Shown: positions 8,877-17,577, counted from the first letter of the stretch. The stretch: DNA of 64,000 nt from Gordonia effusa NBRC 100432 (GCF_000241305.1 NZ_BAEH01000092.1:35244-99243), one strand, 5' to 3'. The notes: generated by a model from the sequence alone, not told the origin. A program made the numbers and translations.

Positions 8877-9905
8877 ATGCGCCTACCGCGAACGTCAATC
8901 GCACGCCTTGCCGTCTGCGCCGCGCTCGCCGCGGTGTCGCTAACCGCGCCGCCGCTTGCCGAAGCCGCCCCGATCAGCGATCGTTGCTCTAATTCTGTTG
9001 AAGCCGTTGGCTATTCAGATTCACTCGACAAGGTTAGCGGCGTCGGCGGGCTATCCGCGCTCGCCTATGACCGACACTCGGGCCACTACTTAACCCTTCC
9101 TGACCACGGACGCAACGGCGCGGTGGTGTTCACTATCGCCGATCCCGACAATCCGCGGATTCTCGGCAGCCCACTCATCCTCAAAGACTTATCCGGTCGA
9201 GCGCTCGGCACGGCGCCCGACAACGAAGGCCTGGCCCTCGGGCGCGACGGCTCCCTGATCATCAGTTCGGAGAACACGCCGTCGATCCAAGTCTTCGGAC
9301 GTGACGGCCGGCAACGCTTCGAATTGCCAGTGCCGCCGACATTCCGCGTCGCGCCACTGGGTAGAGCCAAGCCCAACGCCACCTTGGAAGGACTCACGGT
9401 GACGCCGTCGGGCAATCGACTCATCGCCGCGATGGAGGACGCGCTGCTCGGCGAAAATGATTCGCGCACACATCGATTCCTCGACTACCGGCGATCAGCT
9501 TCGGGTCGATATGAGTTGGTTCGTGAACTCGTCTACCACGCAGGGGCGGGCATGCGGATCGCCGATATCGCGGCATACGGTGAGGATCGAATCGTCGTAC
9601 TCGAGTCGGCGTTTTCGCCGAGCAGCGGCAATACAGTACGGCTGAAAACATCGACGATCGGACCGCTAGCCGGAACTGCCGCTTCGCGCGTCATCGGAAA
9701 CCGCCTACTGGCCGACCTTACGCACTGCCCGACGTTGGGCGCAAAATCCAAAGAGCCCCAGCGTAATCCACTGATGGACAACTATGAGGGCCTGGTCGTA
9801 ACACCGAACGGCGACGGGCGGTTCACGCTACGCCTCATTTCCGACGACAACTTCTCGGCGAAGCAGATAACTCGATTGCTGACCCTGACCGCGACGTTGC
9901 CGTAA
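8877..9905 (+). CDS. exported esterase-like phytase family protein
   Basis: A 342-residue protein with a Sec-type signal peptide (RLAVCAALAAVSLTAPPLAEAA) and a mature part resembling the 'esterase-like activity of phytase' family, a beta-propeller. Visible family features are GGLSALAYDRHSGHYLTLPDHG, TAPDNEGLALGRDGSLIISSEN, LEGLTVTPSGNRLIAAMEDAL and DNYEGLVV near the C-terminus. The start is placed at ATG 8877 because the signal peptide begins directly after it. The protein should act outside the membrane; the substrate (phosphoester or carboxylester) is not determinable. It is convergent with aldR (9 bp apart). Confidence 0.8.
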   Translation: MRLPRTSIARLAVCAALAAVSLTAPPLAEAAPISDRCSNSVEAVGYSDSLDKVSGVGGLSALAYDRHSGHYLTLPDHGRNGAVVFTIADPDNPRILGSPLILKDLSGRALGTAPDNEGLALGRDGSLIISSENTPSIQVFGRDGRQRFELPVPPTFRVAPLGRAKPNATLEGLTVTPSGNRLIAAMEDALLGENDSRTHRFLDYRRSASGRYELVRELVYHAGAGMRIADIAAYGEDRIVVLESAFSPSSGNTVRLKTSTIGPLAGTAASRVIGNRLLADLTHCPTLGAKSKEPQRNPLMDNYEGLVVTPNGDGRFTLRLISDDNFSAKQITRLLTLTATLP

Positions 9906-9914
9906 AACCGAGCA

Positions 9915-10394
9915 TCAGAAAATCGGCGACGCACCCCATTGGTGCTCGAACACCAGTGACGTCGTAGTACCCGCAACCTCCGGTCGGCCATTGATGGCCT
10001 CGACGAGTTTGCGAAGGCCGTCAGTATCTTGTGAGGCCACGTGCATCAGGAAATCGTCATCACCGGCAAGAAAGAAGACGTCGGAAACCCCCGCCACCGT
10101 GCGGATCTCACCGACGAACGACCGAATCTTGCCGCGCGCCTCCGATTGGAGTCGAACGGCGATCAACGCCCGAAGTGGATAGCCGACCGCGGCCGGATCG
10201 ATATCGGTCATAAAGCCGCGAATCACCCCGATGTCCACGAGCCGGCGGACACGACCATGACACGTGGATGGCGCGATCCCAACCGCCGACGCCAGCGCGT
10301 TGTTTGGGATACGCGCATCCGATTGCAAGAACTCCAAGATGCGGCGATCAGTGTCATCCAGCATCGGCCGAACATCCTTCGACGCGGTAGTCAT
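9915..10394 (-). CDS. aldR: Lrp/AsnC family regulator, AldR-like
   Basis: A 159-residue Lrp/AsnC protein. The N-terminal helix-turn-helix is DDTDRRILEFLQSDARIPNNALASAVGIAPST in outline, followed by the RAM ligand-binding domain (VRLQSEARGKIRSFVGEIRT, VFFLAGDDDFLMHVA). The gene is divergent from ald, the arrangement known for mycobacterial AldR, which controls alanine dehydrogenase in response to alanine or other amino acids. ATG 10394 is used; ATG 10364 is an alternative. A candidate operator, 10450-10466, lies in the shared intergenic region. The assignment to AldR rests on the neighbour. Confidence 0.85.
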   Translation of the reverse strand: MTTASKDVRPMLDDTDRRILEFLQSDARIPNNALASAVGIAPSTCHGRVRRLVDIGVIRGFMTDIDPAAVGYPLRALIAVRLQSEARGKIRSFVGEIRTVAGVSDVFFLAGDDDFLMHVASQDTDGLRKLVEAINGRPEVAGTTTSLVFEHQWGASPIF

Positions 10395-10449
10395 CGCCCT
10401 GCTCCTATCCGAATAACCTGTCGCACCAACACCCTCGATAAGAATAGTC

Positions 10450-10466
10450 TGCGCATCAATTGCGCA
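10450..10466. promoter_or_regulatory. candidate AldR operator
   Basis: TGCGCA-TCAAT-TGCGCA: a 17-bp symmetrical site in the aldR-ald intergenic region, 56 bp upstream of aldR and 59 bp upstream of ald. Lrp-type regulators bind such inverted repeats. The link to AldR is inferred from position only. Confidence 0.45.
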
Positions 10467-10524
10467 CATCTCGATGTTACTTCAGGCTTTTAGTACCAGG
10501 CCAGAACAAGATGCGGAGAGTCAG

Positions 10525-11655
10525 ATGATCATCGGCGTACCCAAAGAAGTGAAGAACAATGAGTACCGCGTCGCCCTCACACCAGCTGGCGCAACCGAAC
10601 TGGTTCACCGCGGACACGAGGTAATCGTCGAACACGGCGCAGGTATCGGCTCGGCTATCGACGACACCGACTATAAGGCGGCCGGCGCGCAGATCCTCGG
10701 CGGCGCGGCGCAGGTATGGGAACAGGCTGACCTGATCCTAAAGGTCAAAGAGCCGATCGAGCAGGAATTCGAACTTCTGAATCTCGGTGCGCGCGGCACC
10801 GACGACCGCAAAGCGGGACAGGTTCTATTCACCTATCTGCACCTCGCGGCCAGCCGTGCGTGTACCGAAGCGTTACTCGCCGCCGGCACGACGTCGATCG
10901 CCTACGAGACCGTCCAGAAGGCCGATGGGTCGCTGCCACTACTCGCTCCCATGAGTGAAGTCGCAGGGCGACTCGCTCCGCAGGTCGGCGCGGTGGCACT
11001 GATGAAGAGCGCTGGCGGGCGCGGAGTTCTGATGGGCGGTGTACCTGGTACCGCACCGGCCGAGGTCGTCGTAATCGGCGGCGGAGTCAGCGGCGTCAAC
11101 GCTGCGACTATCGCGCAGGGCATGGGCGCACAAGTCACAGTCTTCGACCTCGATACCGACAAGTTGCGCGCCATCGACGCACGATTCGGTGGGCGCGTCG
11201 CCACTCGGTACAGCACGACCCTTGATCTGCACGAGGCAGTGAAAGCCGCCGACCTGGTGATCGGCGCCGTCCTGATACCGGGCGCCAAAGCACCGATGCT
11301 GGTGCCCAATTCTCTTGTGGCCCAGATGAAACCGGGGTCGGTGCTCGTCGACATCGCGATCGACCAAGGCGGTTGTTTCGAAGATTCACGCCCGACGACG
11401 CACGACGACCCGACATACACCGTGCACGACTCGATCTTCTACTGTGTCGCTAATATGCCTGGTTCGGTTGCCCGGACGTCGACGATGGCCTTGACCAACG
11501 CGACCCTGCCGTACGCTCTCAAACTCGCCGAGGGTTGGGAGTCGGCATTGCAATCCGATCCCGCGCTGGCCAAGGGACTGAGCACCCACGCGGGAGCACT
11601 CCTGTCGCCAAATGTGTCCCGCGCGTTGGGGATTGAGCTGGGCGGTGCTAGCTGA
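10525..11655 (+). CDS. ald: alanine dehydrogenase
   Basis: NAD-dependent alanine dehydrogenase, interconverting L-alanine with pyruvate plus ammonia. The 376-residue product starts MIIGVPKEVKNNEYR at ATG 10525. It contains the substrate-binding N-domain (RVALTPAGATELVHRGHEV, catalytic Lys in LILKVKEP, His in YLHLAAS) and the Rossmann part VVVIGGGVSGVNAATIAQGMGA. The segment LGARGTDDRKAGQ before the YLHLA block is a few residues longer than in the usual 371-residue enzymes. The gene is divergent from aldR. Its end is followed by a nested palindrome (copy E). Confidence 0.95.
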   Translation: MIIGVPKEVKNNEYRVALTPAGATELVHRGHEVIVEHGAGIGSAIDDTDYKAAGAQILGGAAQVWEQADLILKVKEPIEQEFELLNLGARGTDDRKAGQVLFTYLHLAASRACTEALLAAGTTSIAYETVQKADGSLPLLAPMSEVAGRLAPQVGAVALMKSAGGRGVLMGGVPGTAPAEVVVIGGGVSGVNAATIAQGMGAQVTVFDLDTDKLRAIDARFGGRVATRYSTTLDLHEAVKAADLVIGAVLIPGAKAPMLVPNSLVAQMKPGSVLVDIAIDQGGCFEDSRPTTHDDPTYTVHDSIFYCVANMPGSVARTSTMALTNATLPYALKLAEGWESALQSDPALAKGLSTHAGALLSPNVSRALGIELGGAS

Positions 11656-11666
11656 ATCACTGTAAA

Positions 11667-11721
11667 TGTCCCCGTGAGCGACGCAGGCGCTATATCGCCG
11701 GCCGCACCGGCCACGGGGACA
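11667..11721. repeat. Nested palindromic element, copy E
   Basis: Outer arms TGTCCCCGTG (11667-11676) and CACGGGGACA (11712-11721) are perfect over 10 bp, with further partial pairing outside. The centre carries GGCGCTATATCGCC (11686-11699). The element sits between the convergent ald and CoA-transferase genes. Arms and core recur in copies F (19761) and G (37711); the arm type recurs in copy C (48958). Confidence 0.8.
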
Positions 11722-11738
11722 GTTCCAGCGCCGCCGAC

Positions 11739-12962
11739 TTACGCAACCGTCCCAGCGTCGTGCAACCGCCCCAATTCCGCGTCGGATAACCCAAGCACTT
11801 CGGCCAACACTTCGTCGGTGTGCTGACCTAACTCCGCAGCCGGCACCGATCCGCTGTAGTGCGAATCGAATCGGATCGGCGAACTCGACGAGATGACCGT
11901 CCCGACATTCGGCTGCTCGACGTCGACGAGAACGGCTTCGTCGGCTCTACCGGCACGGTGATCAGCCACCACCCCTGCCATCGTCCGATATGGTCCCCAT
12001 AACGCACCCGCATCGGTGAGCGCGGCGCCCGCTTGGTCATAGGTGTGAGCAGCAAACCAGGGACGCAACACCGCCGCGATCACCTCGCGGTGCGCATAGC
12101 GTCCCTCATCGGTCGTGAAGTCGGCGGACAGTGAATTCTCCAGTGCTACAAATACATCCGATGTTTCAGTAGCGATGCCGATCGCACTCCACTGGCGCGG
12201 CGTCAACGCCACCAGCATCAGTCGGCGACTATCAGCGGTCGCGAAGTCGACACCGAAAGTCCCGTACATGTAGTTACCGTGCCGAGCGCGATCACCGTAC
12301 TGGGCCGCCTCGGAGAGCCAGCCGAGATTCGCGACCGCCGCGAGCGCCACATCGGCCAGCGCGATCCGCATATACGATCCGACACCGCTCCGGTCTCGTC
12401 GACGCACCGCGGCGAGCAAAGCGGTCGTCGCCGTCTGCCCCGCTATCAGATCCCACGCGGGCAGAACATGATTCACCGGCAGCGGACTATCCGCCGGACC
12501 GGTCATGTCGGCGATACCCACGGCGGTGTTCACGGTGTAGTCCACCGCTGCTCCACCGCTGGCCGTGCCTTCGACATGGACTCGGATGACGTCGGCCCGC
12601 CGTTGCGCGAGTGCCTGATAGGAGAACCATGGCCGCCCGACATTGTTGTCGACGACGATCCCCGCGTCGGGACCGGGGGCAGTTGCCAAGGCCAACAACA
12701 ACTCTCGCCCGCTCGCACTGCGAACGTCGATCGATACCGAGCGCTTCCCGCGGTTGAGTGAGGTCCAATACAAACTCTCGCCCGACGGCGCCAACGGCCA
12801 ACGTCGGTAATCGACGTTACCGCCGATCGGGTCAACACGGATTACATCGGCGCCCAACTGCGCCAACGACATTCCGCCCGACGGTCCCGCGACAAAGCTC
12901 GCGAACTCGACGATGCGCAGTCCAGACAGAGGCATCACCATCGGGTCATCGACGTCGCTCAC
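11739..12962 (-). CDS. class III CoA-transferase (CaiB/BaiF family)
   Basis: A 407-residue family III CoA-transferase, moving CoA between carboxylic acids through an aspartyl-anhydride intermediate. The N-terminal LSGLRIVEFASFVAGPSGGMSLAQLGADVIRVDP is diagnostic, as is LYWTSLNRGKRSVSIDV. Asp171 in PAWDLIAGQ is the likely catalytic residue. Start GTG 12962 has a strong AAGGAG site. It lies 9 bp downstream of the thiolase on the same strand, so the pair is one transcript, starting at the divergent promoter near 14240. It probably activates the acid degraded by this cluster; the acid is not identified. Confidence 0.9.
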   Translation of the reverse strand: MSDVDDPMVMPLSGLRIVEFASFVAGPSGGMSLAQLGADVIRVDPIGGNVDYRRWPLAPSGESLYWTSLNRGKRSVSIDVRSASGRELLLALATAPGPDAGIVVDNNVGRPWFSYQALAQRRADVIRVHVEGTASGGAAVDYTVNTAVGIADMTGPADSPLPVNHVLPAWDLIAGQTATTALLAAVRRRDRSGVGSYMRIALADVALAAVANLGWLSEAAQYGDRARHGNYMYGTFGVDFATADSRRLMLVALTPRQWSAIGIATETSDVFVALENSLSADFTTDEGRYAHREVIAAVLRPWFAAHTYDQAGAALTDAGALWGPYRTMAGVVADHRAGRADEAVLVDVEQPNVGTVISSSSPIRFDSHYSGSVPAAELGQHTDEVLAEVLGLSDAELGRLHDAGTVA

Positions 12963-12971
12963 GGCATCTCC

Positions 12972-14183
12972 TTATGCGACTCGTTCGAAGATGGCGGCCA
13001 ATCCCTGCCCACCGCCGATGCACATCGTCTCCAGTCCGAAACGTACCTGTCGACGGTCCATCTCGCGAGCCAGCGTGGCCAGAATGCGTACGCCGGTCGC
13101 ACCGACGGGGTGGCCCAGTGAGATGCCGGAACCGTTCACATTGATGCGGTCGAAGTCCTTGTCCCCCAGCCCCATCGCGGTCGTACATGCGAGAACCTGC
13201 GCCGCGAATGCTTCGTTCAGTTCGATGAGGTCGATATCAGCGATACTCAGGCCGGCCCGCTCGAGTGCCGTGCGGGTGGCCGGTACCGGACCAATTCCCA
13301 TCCGCGACGGCTCCACCCCGGCGGCAGCCCAGGTCACCAGTCGGATCAGCGGGCGGAGGCCAAGCTCGTCGGCGCGTTCGCGCGTGGTCACCAAACATGC
13401 TGCCGCACCATCATTCTGGCCGCTCGCATTGCCAGCGGTGACGGTGGAGTCAGGATCTATCTTGAGCCGAACCGGTCGCAGCGATGCCAACTTTTCCATC
13501 GACACGTCCGGTCGAGGATGTTCGTCGCTATCCACCACCACGTCGCCCTTACGGGTCGATGCCGTGATCGGCACGATCTCGTCGTCGAATAGCCCATTCT
13601 GTTGTGCCGCAACGGCACGCTGATGAGATGCGAACGCTAATCGGTCCTGGGCGTCGCGGCTAATCGCATACTCGGCGCGCAGATTCTCCGCGGTTTCCAG
13701 CATCCCGCCGGGTACCGGATAGTCGCGGCCACCGGCGGTGATCCGGCCCCGGGCAATCCGATCGCTCAGCGGCGTCTGCTCACCCGGGAAACCAAAACGG
13801 AGGCCGAGGGCATAGTGCTCGGCTTGACTCATACTGTCGGCGCCACCGGCAATCACCACGTCGCAGATACCTGTCTGGATTCGCATAGCGGCGTCGAGCA
13901 CCGCCTGCAAGCCCGAGCCACAGCGCCGGTCAAGTTGCTGCCCGGGAACCGTTACGGGCAACCCGGCGTCGAGGGCAGCGATGCGGCCGAGCGCCGGCGC
14001 CTCCCCGTTGGAATAGCACTGACCGAAGAGCACATCGTCGATAGCCGCTCCGTCTATTCCCGTGCGCGACACCAATTCTCGTACGACATGCGATGCCAAA
14101 TCAGCGGTCGGCACATCCTTGAGACTTCCGCCGTAGCGGCCAACCGGTGTACGCAGCGGCTCACAGATTACGACTTCTCGCAT
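12972..14183 (-). CDS. acetyl-CoA acyltransferase (thiolase)
   Basis: A 403-residue degradative-type thiolase that cleaves a 3-ketoacyl-CoA with CoA. The nucleophile Cys88 is in DRRCGSGLQA, the GHPVGATG block carries the His, and CIGGGQG carries the second Cys. N-terminal CEPLRTPVGRYGGSLKDV is normal. It shares a divergent promoter region with the MaoC-like gene at 14308 and is followed by the CoA-transferase. With the hydratases and the acyl-CoA dehydrogenase it gives most of a beta-oxidation round; a dedicated 3-hydroxyacyl-CoA dehydrogenase is not in the cluster. Confidence 0.95.
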   Translation of the reverse strand: MREVVICEPLRTPVGRYGGSLKDVPTADLASHVVRELVSRTGIDGAAIDDVLFGQCYSNGEAPALGRIAALDAGLPVTVPGQQLDRRCGSGLQAVLDAAMRIQTGICDVVIAGGADSMSQAEHYALGLRFGFPGEQTPLSDRIARGRITAGGRDYPVPGGMLETAENLRAEYAISRDAQDRLAFASHQRAVAAQQNGLFDDEIVPITASTRKGDVVVDSDEHPRPDVSMEKLASLRPVRLKIDPDSTVTAGNASGQNDGAAACLVTTRERADELGLRPLIRLVTWAAAGVEPSRMGIGPVPATRTALERAGLSIADIDLIELNEAFAAQVLACTTAMGLGDKDFDRINVNGSGISLGHPVGATGVRILATLAREMDRRQVRFGLETMCIGGGQGLAAIFERVA

Positions 14184-14230
14184 TACGGTCCTCTCGTCAA
14201 CTGCCGGTCGCGGCAGGCGCGGTAACGCCT

Positions 14231-14251
14231 CGATAATATATTATGCGTAAT
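14231..14251. promoter_or_regulatory. candidate GntR operator, site 1
   Basis: An AT-rich block, CGATAATATATTATG-CGTAAT, in an otherwise GC-rich divergent promoter between the thiolase (start 14183) and MaoC-like (start 14308) genes. It matches the block at 17557-17577 in 16 of 21 positions in the same orientation. It contains the 12-bp palindrome ATAATATATTAT (14233-14244). Confidence 0.5.
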
Positions 14252-14307
14252 GGTCGGCACCGAGTGCCGTGGCAGTCGCTCGATGCGCTAGAGAACTTTT
14301 GAGGAAT

Positions 14308-15189
14308 ATGAACAACTGGACCGCTCGCCCGATCACCACCCACGAATTGATCGACCCGGGACCCGTAGCCGCGCTGGCTTCGTTATTCGACGACGGCCTG
14401 CCGACGCCAGCGGTGGGCAATATCCTTCCGCCACTGTGGCATTGGGTCGCGCTGCCGCGGTGGAGTCCGTCATCGCAACTAGCCGCCGACGGCCACCCAT
14501 TCCGCGGTAGCTTCTTACCGCCGGTCGAGCTACCTCGACGGATGTTCGCCGGCGGTGAAGTGTCGTTCATGGCCGACCTACGCGTCGGCGACACGGTGCG
14601 GCGTGAGTCGATAGTCGAATCAGTGACCGAAAAGAACGGTCGCAGTGGCCAATTGGTGATCGTCGTGGTGTCGACGACACTGTTCACCGCCGCCGATGAG
14701 CCTGCCGTCACCGAAAAGCAGAATCTGATCTATCGGGAAGCCGAGGTGCCAGCAGCGGTGGAACAGTATGTTGGTCCGGCCCTGCCGCCTGCCCGTGGCC
14801 CCGTCGGGCCACCTTTGGTCGCCGCTGGCGCGGGCAGATGGGATTTTCGCACCGACCCCACCTTGCTCATGCGATTCTCCGCAGCAACCGCCAACGCTCA
14901 CCGAATTCACTATGACTGGCCGTACGCAACCGGGGTGGAAGGATATCCCGACCTGGTGGTGCACGGACCACTGATGACTCTCGCTCTAGCCGAAGCACAT
15001 CGGCTCGCCGGATCGGCGAGCCGGATTACAACGCTTACACATCGCAACCGGGCGCCATTGTTCTGTGGGCAATCGGCACACCTGCGCTCGACCGTGACTT
15101 CGGCGGGGCATAACGTCGAACTGTTCGGCCCTGACGCCGGCACCCGAACCGCAATCGAACTGACCCTGAGCAAAGGAGCCCAGCCATGA
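14308..15189 (+). CDS. FAS1-like/MaoC-type enoyl-CoA hydratase
   Basis: A 293-residue double hot-dog protein of the HTD2/mesaconyl-CoA-hydratase-like group. The first half has the FAS1-like dehydratase pattern (LPPLWHWVALPRWSPSS, FRGSFLPPVELPRRMFAGGEV, LRVGDTVRRESIVESVTEKNGRSG). The second half carries NAHRIHYDWPYA and YPDLVVHGPLM, the hydratase active-site region. Start ATG 14308 has GAGG upstream. It overlaps the next MaoC gene by ATGA. Family members hydrate branched or dicarboxylic enoyl-CoAs such as mesaconyl-C4-CoA or itaconyl-CoA. With the class III CoA-transferase, a short branched or dicarboxylic acid is a reasonable but unproven substrate. Confidence 0.8.
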   Translation: MNNWTARPITTHELIDPGPVAALASLFDDGLPTPAVGNILPPLWHWVALPRWSPSSQLAADGHPFRGSFLPPVELPRRMFAGGEVSFMADLRVGDTVRRESIVESVTEKNGRSGQLVIVVVSTTLFTAADEPAVTEKQNLIYREAEVPAAVEQYVGPALPPARGPVGPPLVAAGAGRWDFRTDPTLLMRFSAATANAHRIHYDWPYATGVEGYPDLVVHGPLMTLALAEAHRLAGSASRITTLTHRNRAPLFCGQSAHLRSTVTSAGHNVELFGPDAGTRTAIELTLSKGAQP

Positions 15190-15641
15190 CCCGCGCCTTC
15201 ACCTCGCTCGACGAGATCCGTGACGCTATCGGCGAAGAGATCGGCCCGAGCGAGCCCCTCACGATCACGCAGGACCGAATCAACGCCTTCGCCGACGCCA
15301 CCGGCGATCACCAGTGGATTCACATCGACGCCGAACGTGCCGCGGCCGGCCCGTTCGGGACCACCATCGCGCACGGCTACCTGACGCTGTCGTTGATTCC
15401 GCTCCTTGGCGCCGGTTTGTTCTCCCTCGGCTTCGGCGGCGCCAAGATCAACTACGGCTCCAACAAGGTCCGCTTCCCCTCGCCGGTCCCGGTCGACAGC
15501 GTTCTGCGCGCTACCGCGACATTCACCGATCTGACCGAAAGCTCAGCCGGTGCGGTGCTGACCGTGAAATACGTAGTCACCGCCGACGGTGCCACCAAAC
15601 CCGCCTGCGTTGCCGAAACACTCGTCGTACTTACTCCCTAG
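15186..15641 (+). CDS. MaoC family enoyl-CoA hydratase
   Basis: A 151-residue single hot-dog (R)-specific hydratase. The catalytic Asp41 and His46 are in FADATGDHQWIHID, followed by GPFGTTIAHGYLTLSLIP with the conserved His63. It starts inside the previous gene's stop (ATGA), so the two hydratases are translationally coupled and may form one functional unit. Its stop TAG falls inside a short repeated CTYACTCCCTRGG unit. It is convergent with the GntR regulator. Confidence 0.9.
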   Translation: MTRAFTSLDEIRDAIGEEIGPSEPLTITQDRINAFADATGDHQWIHIDAERAAAGPFGTTIAHGYLTLSLIPLLGAGLFSLGFGGAKINYGSNKVRFPSPVPVDSVLRATATFTDLTESSAGAVLTVKYVVTADGATKPACVAETLVVLTP

Positions 15642-15686
15642 GCTCTTACTCCCTGGGCCCTTCTGCCTGGCCTCTCACTCCCTAGG
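15630..15686. repeat. three-copy 13-bp direct repeat spanning two stop codons
   Basis: CTTACTCCCTAGG (15630-15642), CTTACTCCCTGGG (15645-15657) and CTCACTCCCTAGG (15674-15686). A decayed unit may lie between copies two and three. The first copy contains the stop of the MaoC gene and the last contains the stop of the convergent GntR gene. Confidence 0.6.
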
Positions 15687-16341
15687 CGCTTTCGTCCCAG
15701 ATTCCCTGCTTGCGCAACATCGCGATCACCTCTTGTGCGCCGGACATGATGTGGTCCCGCATCAGCTCGCCGGCGCGCGGTGCGTCGTGTTCCCGCAGTG
15801 CGGCAAGGATTTTCGGATGCGCGTCGCAGATGTCTTCGACATGGCCTTCGATGTCGTTGTAGAAGCGATTCGGCAATTGCTTGACGATCATGCCGAGCAT
15901 CTGCGCGAGGCGACGCGAGTTGCCGGCCAGATTGATGGTCCGGTGAAACTCGTGACCTAACGAGATCGCGGCATCCGACGACGCGTCAACCTCCATCGCC
16001 GCGAGGTGACGTGCGTAAAGTTCAGTCAGCTGCGTCAGCTGTTCGTCGGTGATGTTTCGCGCTGCGCGAGAAGCTAATTCGGCGCCAAGTGCGGCCTGTG
16101 CCCAGAACAGGTCGTGCACATCCTGTGGGCTGAAGTCAGCGACGACGAAACCCCGGCGGGGCACCAGCTCGACGAACCCCTCCCCCGACAGCAGTAAAAG
16201 CCCTTCTCGCACAGGAGTATTACTGACACCGACAGCCGATGCGATTGGCTCTGTGCGCAGAAAATCGCCCGGCCGGACTTGGCCGGAGATGATGAGTTCG
16301 CGCACATAGGCCGCGACATCTTCGGATAACTGCGCCCTCAT
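15682..16341 (-). CDS. GntR family regulator (FadR subfamily, FCD domain)
   Basis: A 219-residue regulator with an N-terminal winged helix (YVRELIISGQVRPGDFLRTEPIASAVGVSNTPVREGLLLLSGEGFVELVPRRGFVV in outline) and a C-terminal all-helical FCD ligand domain (LFWAQAALGAELASRAA, HEFHRTINLAGNSRRLA, HPKILAALREHDAPRAGELMRDHI). The FCD His/Asp residues that usually hold a metal are present in part (HEFH, H in HPKI, H in RDHI). It lies 25 bp downstream of the acyl-CoA dehydrogenase and is co-directional. It is the obvious candidate to bind the related AT-rich sites at 14231 and 17557 and so coordinate the whole cluster. Confidence 0.9.
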   Translation of the reverse strand: MRAQLSEDVAAYVRELIISGQVRPGDFLRTEPIASAVGVSNTPVREGLLLLSGEGFVELVPRRGFVVADFSPQDVHDLFWAQAALGAELASRAARNITDEQLTQLTELYARHLAAMEVDASSDAAISLGHEFHRTINLAGNSRRLAQMLGMIVKQLPNRFYNDIEGHVEDICDAHPKILAALREHDAPRAGELMRDHIMSGAQEVIAMLRKQGIWDESA

Positions 16342-16366
16342 CGGCGACTCTCCTTCCCCACGTTGA

Positions 16367-17515
16367 TCAGATCTTGTTTCGCGCGATCAGTTGTGCCGCA
16401 ATGACATTGCGCTGGATCTCGTTGGTTCCCTCACCGACGATCATCAGTGGCGCATCCCGGAAGTAGCGCTCGACGTCGTATTCCTTCGAGTAGCCGTATC
16501 CGCCGTGGACGCGGATCGAGTCCAACGCGATCTGCATCGCCGTCTCCGAGGCGAACAGCTTTGCCATTCCGGCCTCCAGGTCGGCGCGCTCGCCGCGATC
16601 CAGTTTCTGCGCGGCGTCGAGAGTCAGCAGTCGGGCGGCCTGTTGTTTAGTACCCATATCGGCGATCAGATTGCCGACCGATTGATGTTTCCAGATCGGT
16701 TTGCCGAATGACTCCCGTTCCTGCGCGTATCGGATCGCGGCGTCGAGCGCGGCCTGTCCGACGCCCAAAGCCCGTGCGGCAACCTGGATTCGGCCGACTT
16801 CCAAGCCGCGCATCATCTGACCCCAGCCCAGATGTGGCACACCACCCAACACCGCGGTGCCGGGCACCTCGCGCCCGTCGAAGACGAGTTCGCATGCCTC
16901 GACGCCACGGTAGCCGAGCTTCGGTAGCTTCTTAGAGATCGTCAGCCCCTCGCCCGGCTCGACCAGGATTACGCTCATCCCGTTGTGCGCGGGTGAGGCT
17001 TCGCGGTCGGTGATACACAGCAGGCCGATAAGCCCGGAATGAGCAGCATTGGAAATCCAGGTCTTTGAGCCGGTGATCGAGTAACCCTCCGACGAGGGAG
17101 TCGCGTAGGTCCGCATCGCTTGGAGGTCGCTACCGCCGCTGGGTTCGGTCAGCGCCATGGTGGCCCGAATCGACCCATCCGCCATCTTCGGTAGGTAGTT
17201 GTTCTTCTGCTCTTGTGTGCCAAAGGTTTTGATGAGATAGGTGATAACCGAATGGCCTCCGATTGCCCCGGCCAGGCTCATCCAGCCACGCGCCAGCTCT
17301 TCGGTGACCCTGGCGAAAGCGGCAGTGCTGATGTCGACGCCGCCGTACTCCGCGGGTGCCAGCAATCCGAAGAAGCCGAGCCGTTTCATTTCGTCGATGA
17401 ACTCTTCGGGGTAGATGTCGTTCTCGTCGAACTCGCGGACATTTCCCCGAACTCGCTGGTCGACGAAATCGGCGACCAGCGCAACCATGTCCTGCTCGTC
17501 AGAGGTCAAACTCAT
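16367..17515 (-). CDS. acyl-CoA dehydrogenase
   Basis: A 382-residue FAD-dependent acyl-CoA dehydrogenase forming the first double bond of beta-oxidation. Family motifs are LTEPSGGSD, SKTWISNAAHSG, the middle-domain EACELVFDGREVPG, and RVHGGYGYSKEYDVERYFRDA. The C-terminal GEGTNEIQRNVIA probably carries the catalytic Glu. The start is ATG 17515 (MSLTSDEQDM) rather than an upstream ATG, because the fold starts here. It heads an operon with the GntR regulator. An AT-rich palindrome lies 42-62 bp upstream. Confidence 0.92.
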   Translation of the reverse strand: MSLTSDEQDMVALVADFVDQRVRGNVREFDENDIYPEEFIDEMKRLGFFGLLAPAEYGGVDISTAAFARVTEELARGWMSLAGAIGGHSVITYLIKTFGTQEQKNNYLPKMADGSIRATMALTEPSGGSDLQAMRTYATPSSEGYSITGSKTWISNAAHSGLIGLLCITDREASPAHNGMSVILVEPGEGLTISKKLPKLGYRGVEACELVFDGREVPGTAVLGGVPHLGWGQMMRGLEVGRIQVAARALGVGQAALDAAIRYAQERESFGKPIWKHQSVGNLIADMGTKQQAARLLTLDAAQKLDRGERADLEAGMAKLFASETAMQIALDSIRVHGGYGYSKEYDVERYFRDAPLMIVGEGTNEIQRNVIAAQLIARNKI

Positions 17516-17556
17516 GAAAATCCAATCGCTCGCCGCCACGAACTGTCCGGGCGCGT

Positions 17557-17577
17557 CGATTAAATATAATATGTAAT
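17557..17577. promoter_or_regulatory. candidate GntR operator, site 2
   Basis: Contains the near-perfect palindrome ATTA-n-ATAT-A-ATAT-n-TAAT (17559-17577), upstream of the acyl-CoA dehydrogenase/GntR operon. It matches site 1 at 14231-14251 in 16 of 21 bases. AT-rich symmetrical sites of this size are usual for FadR-subfamily GntR proteins. Confidence 0.5.
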
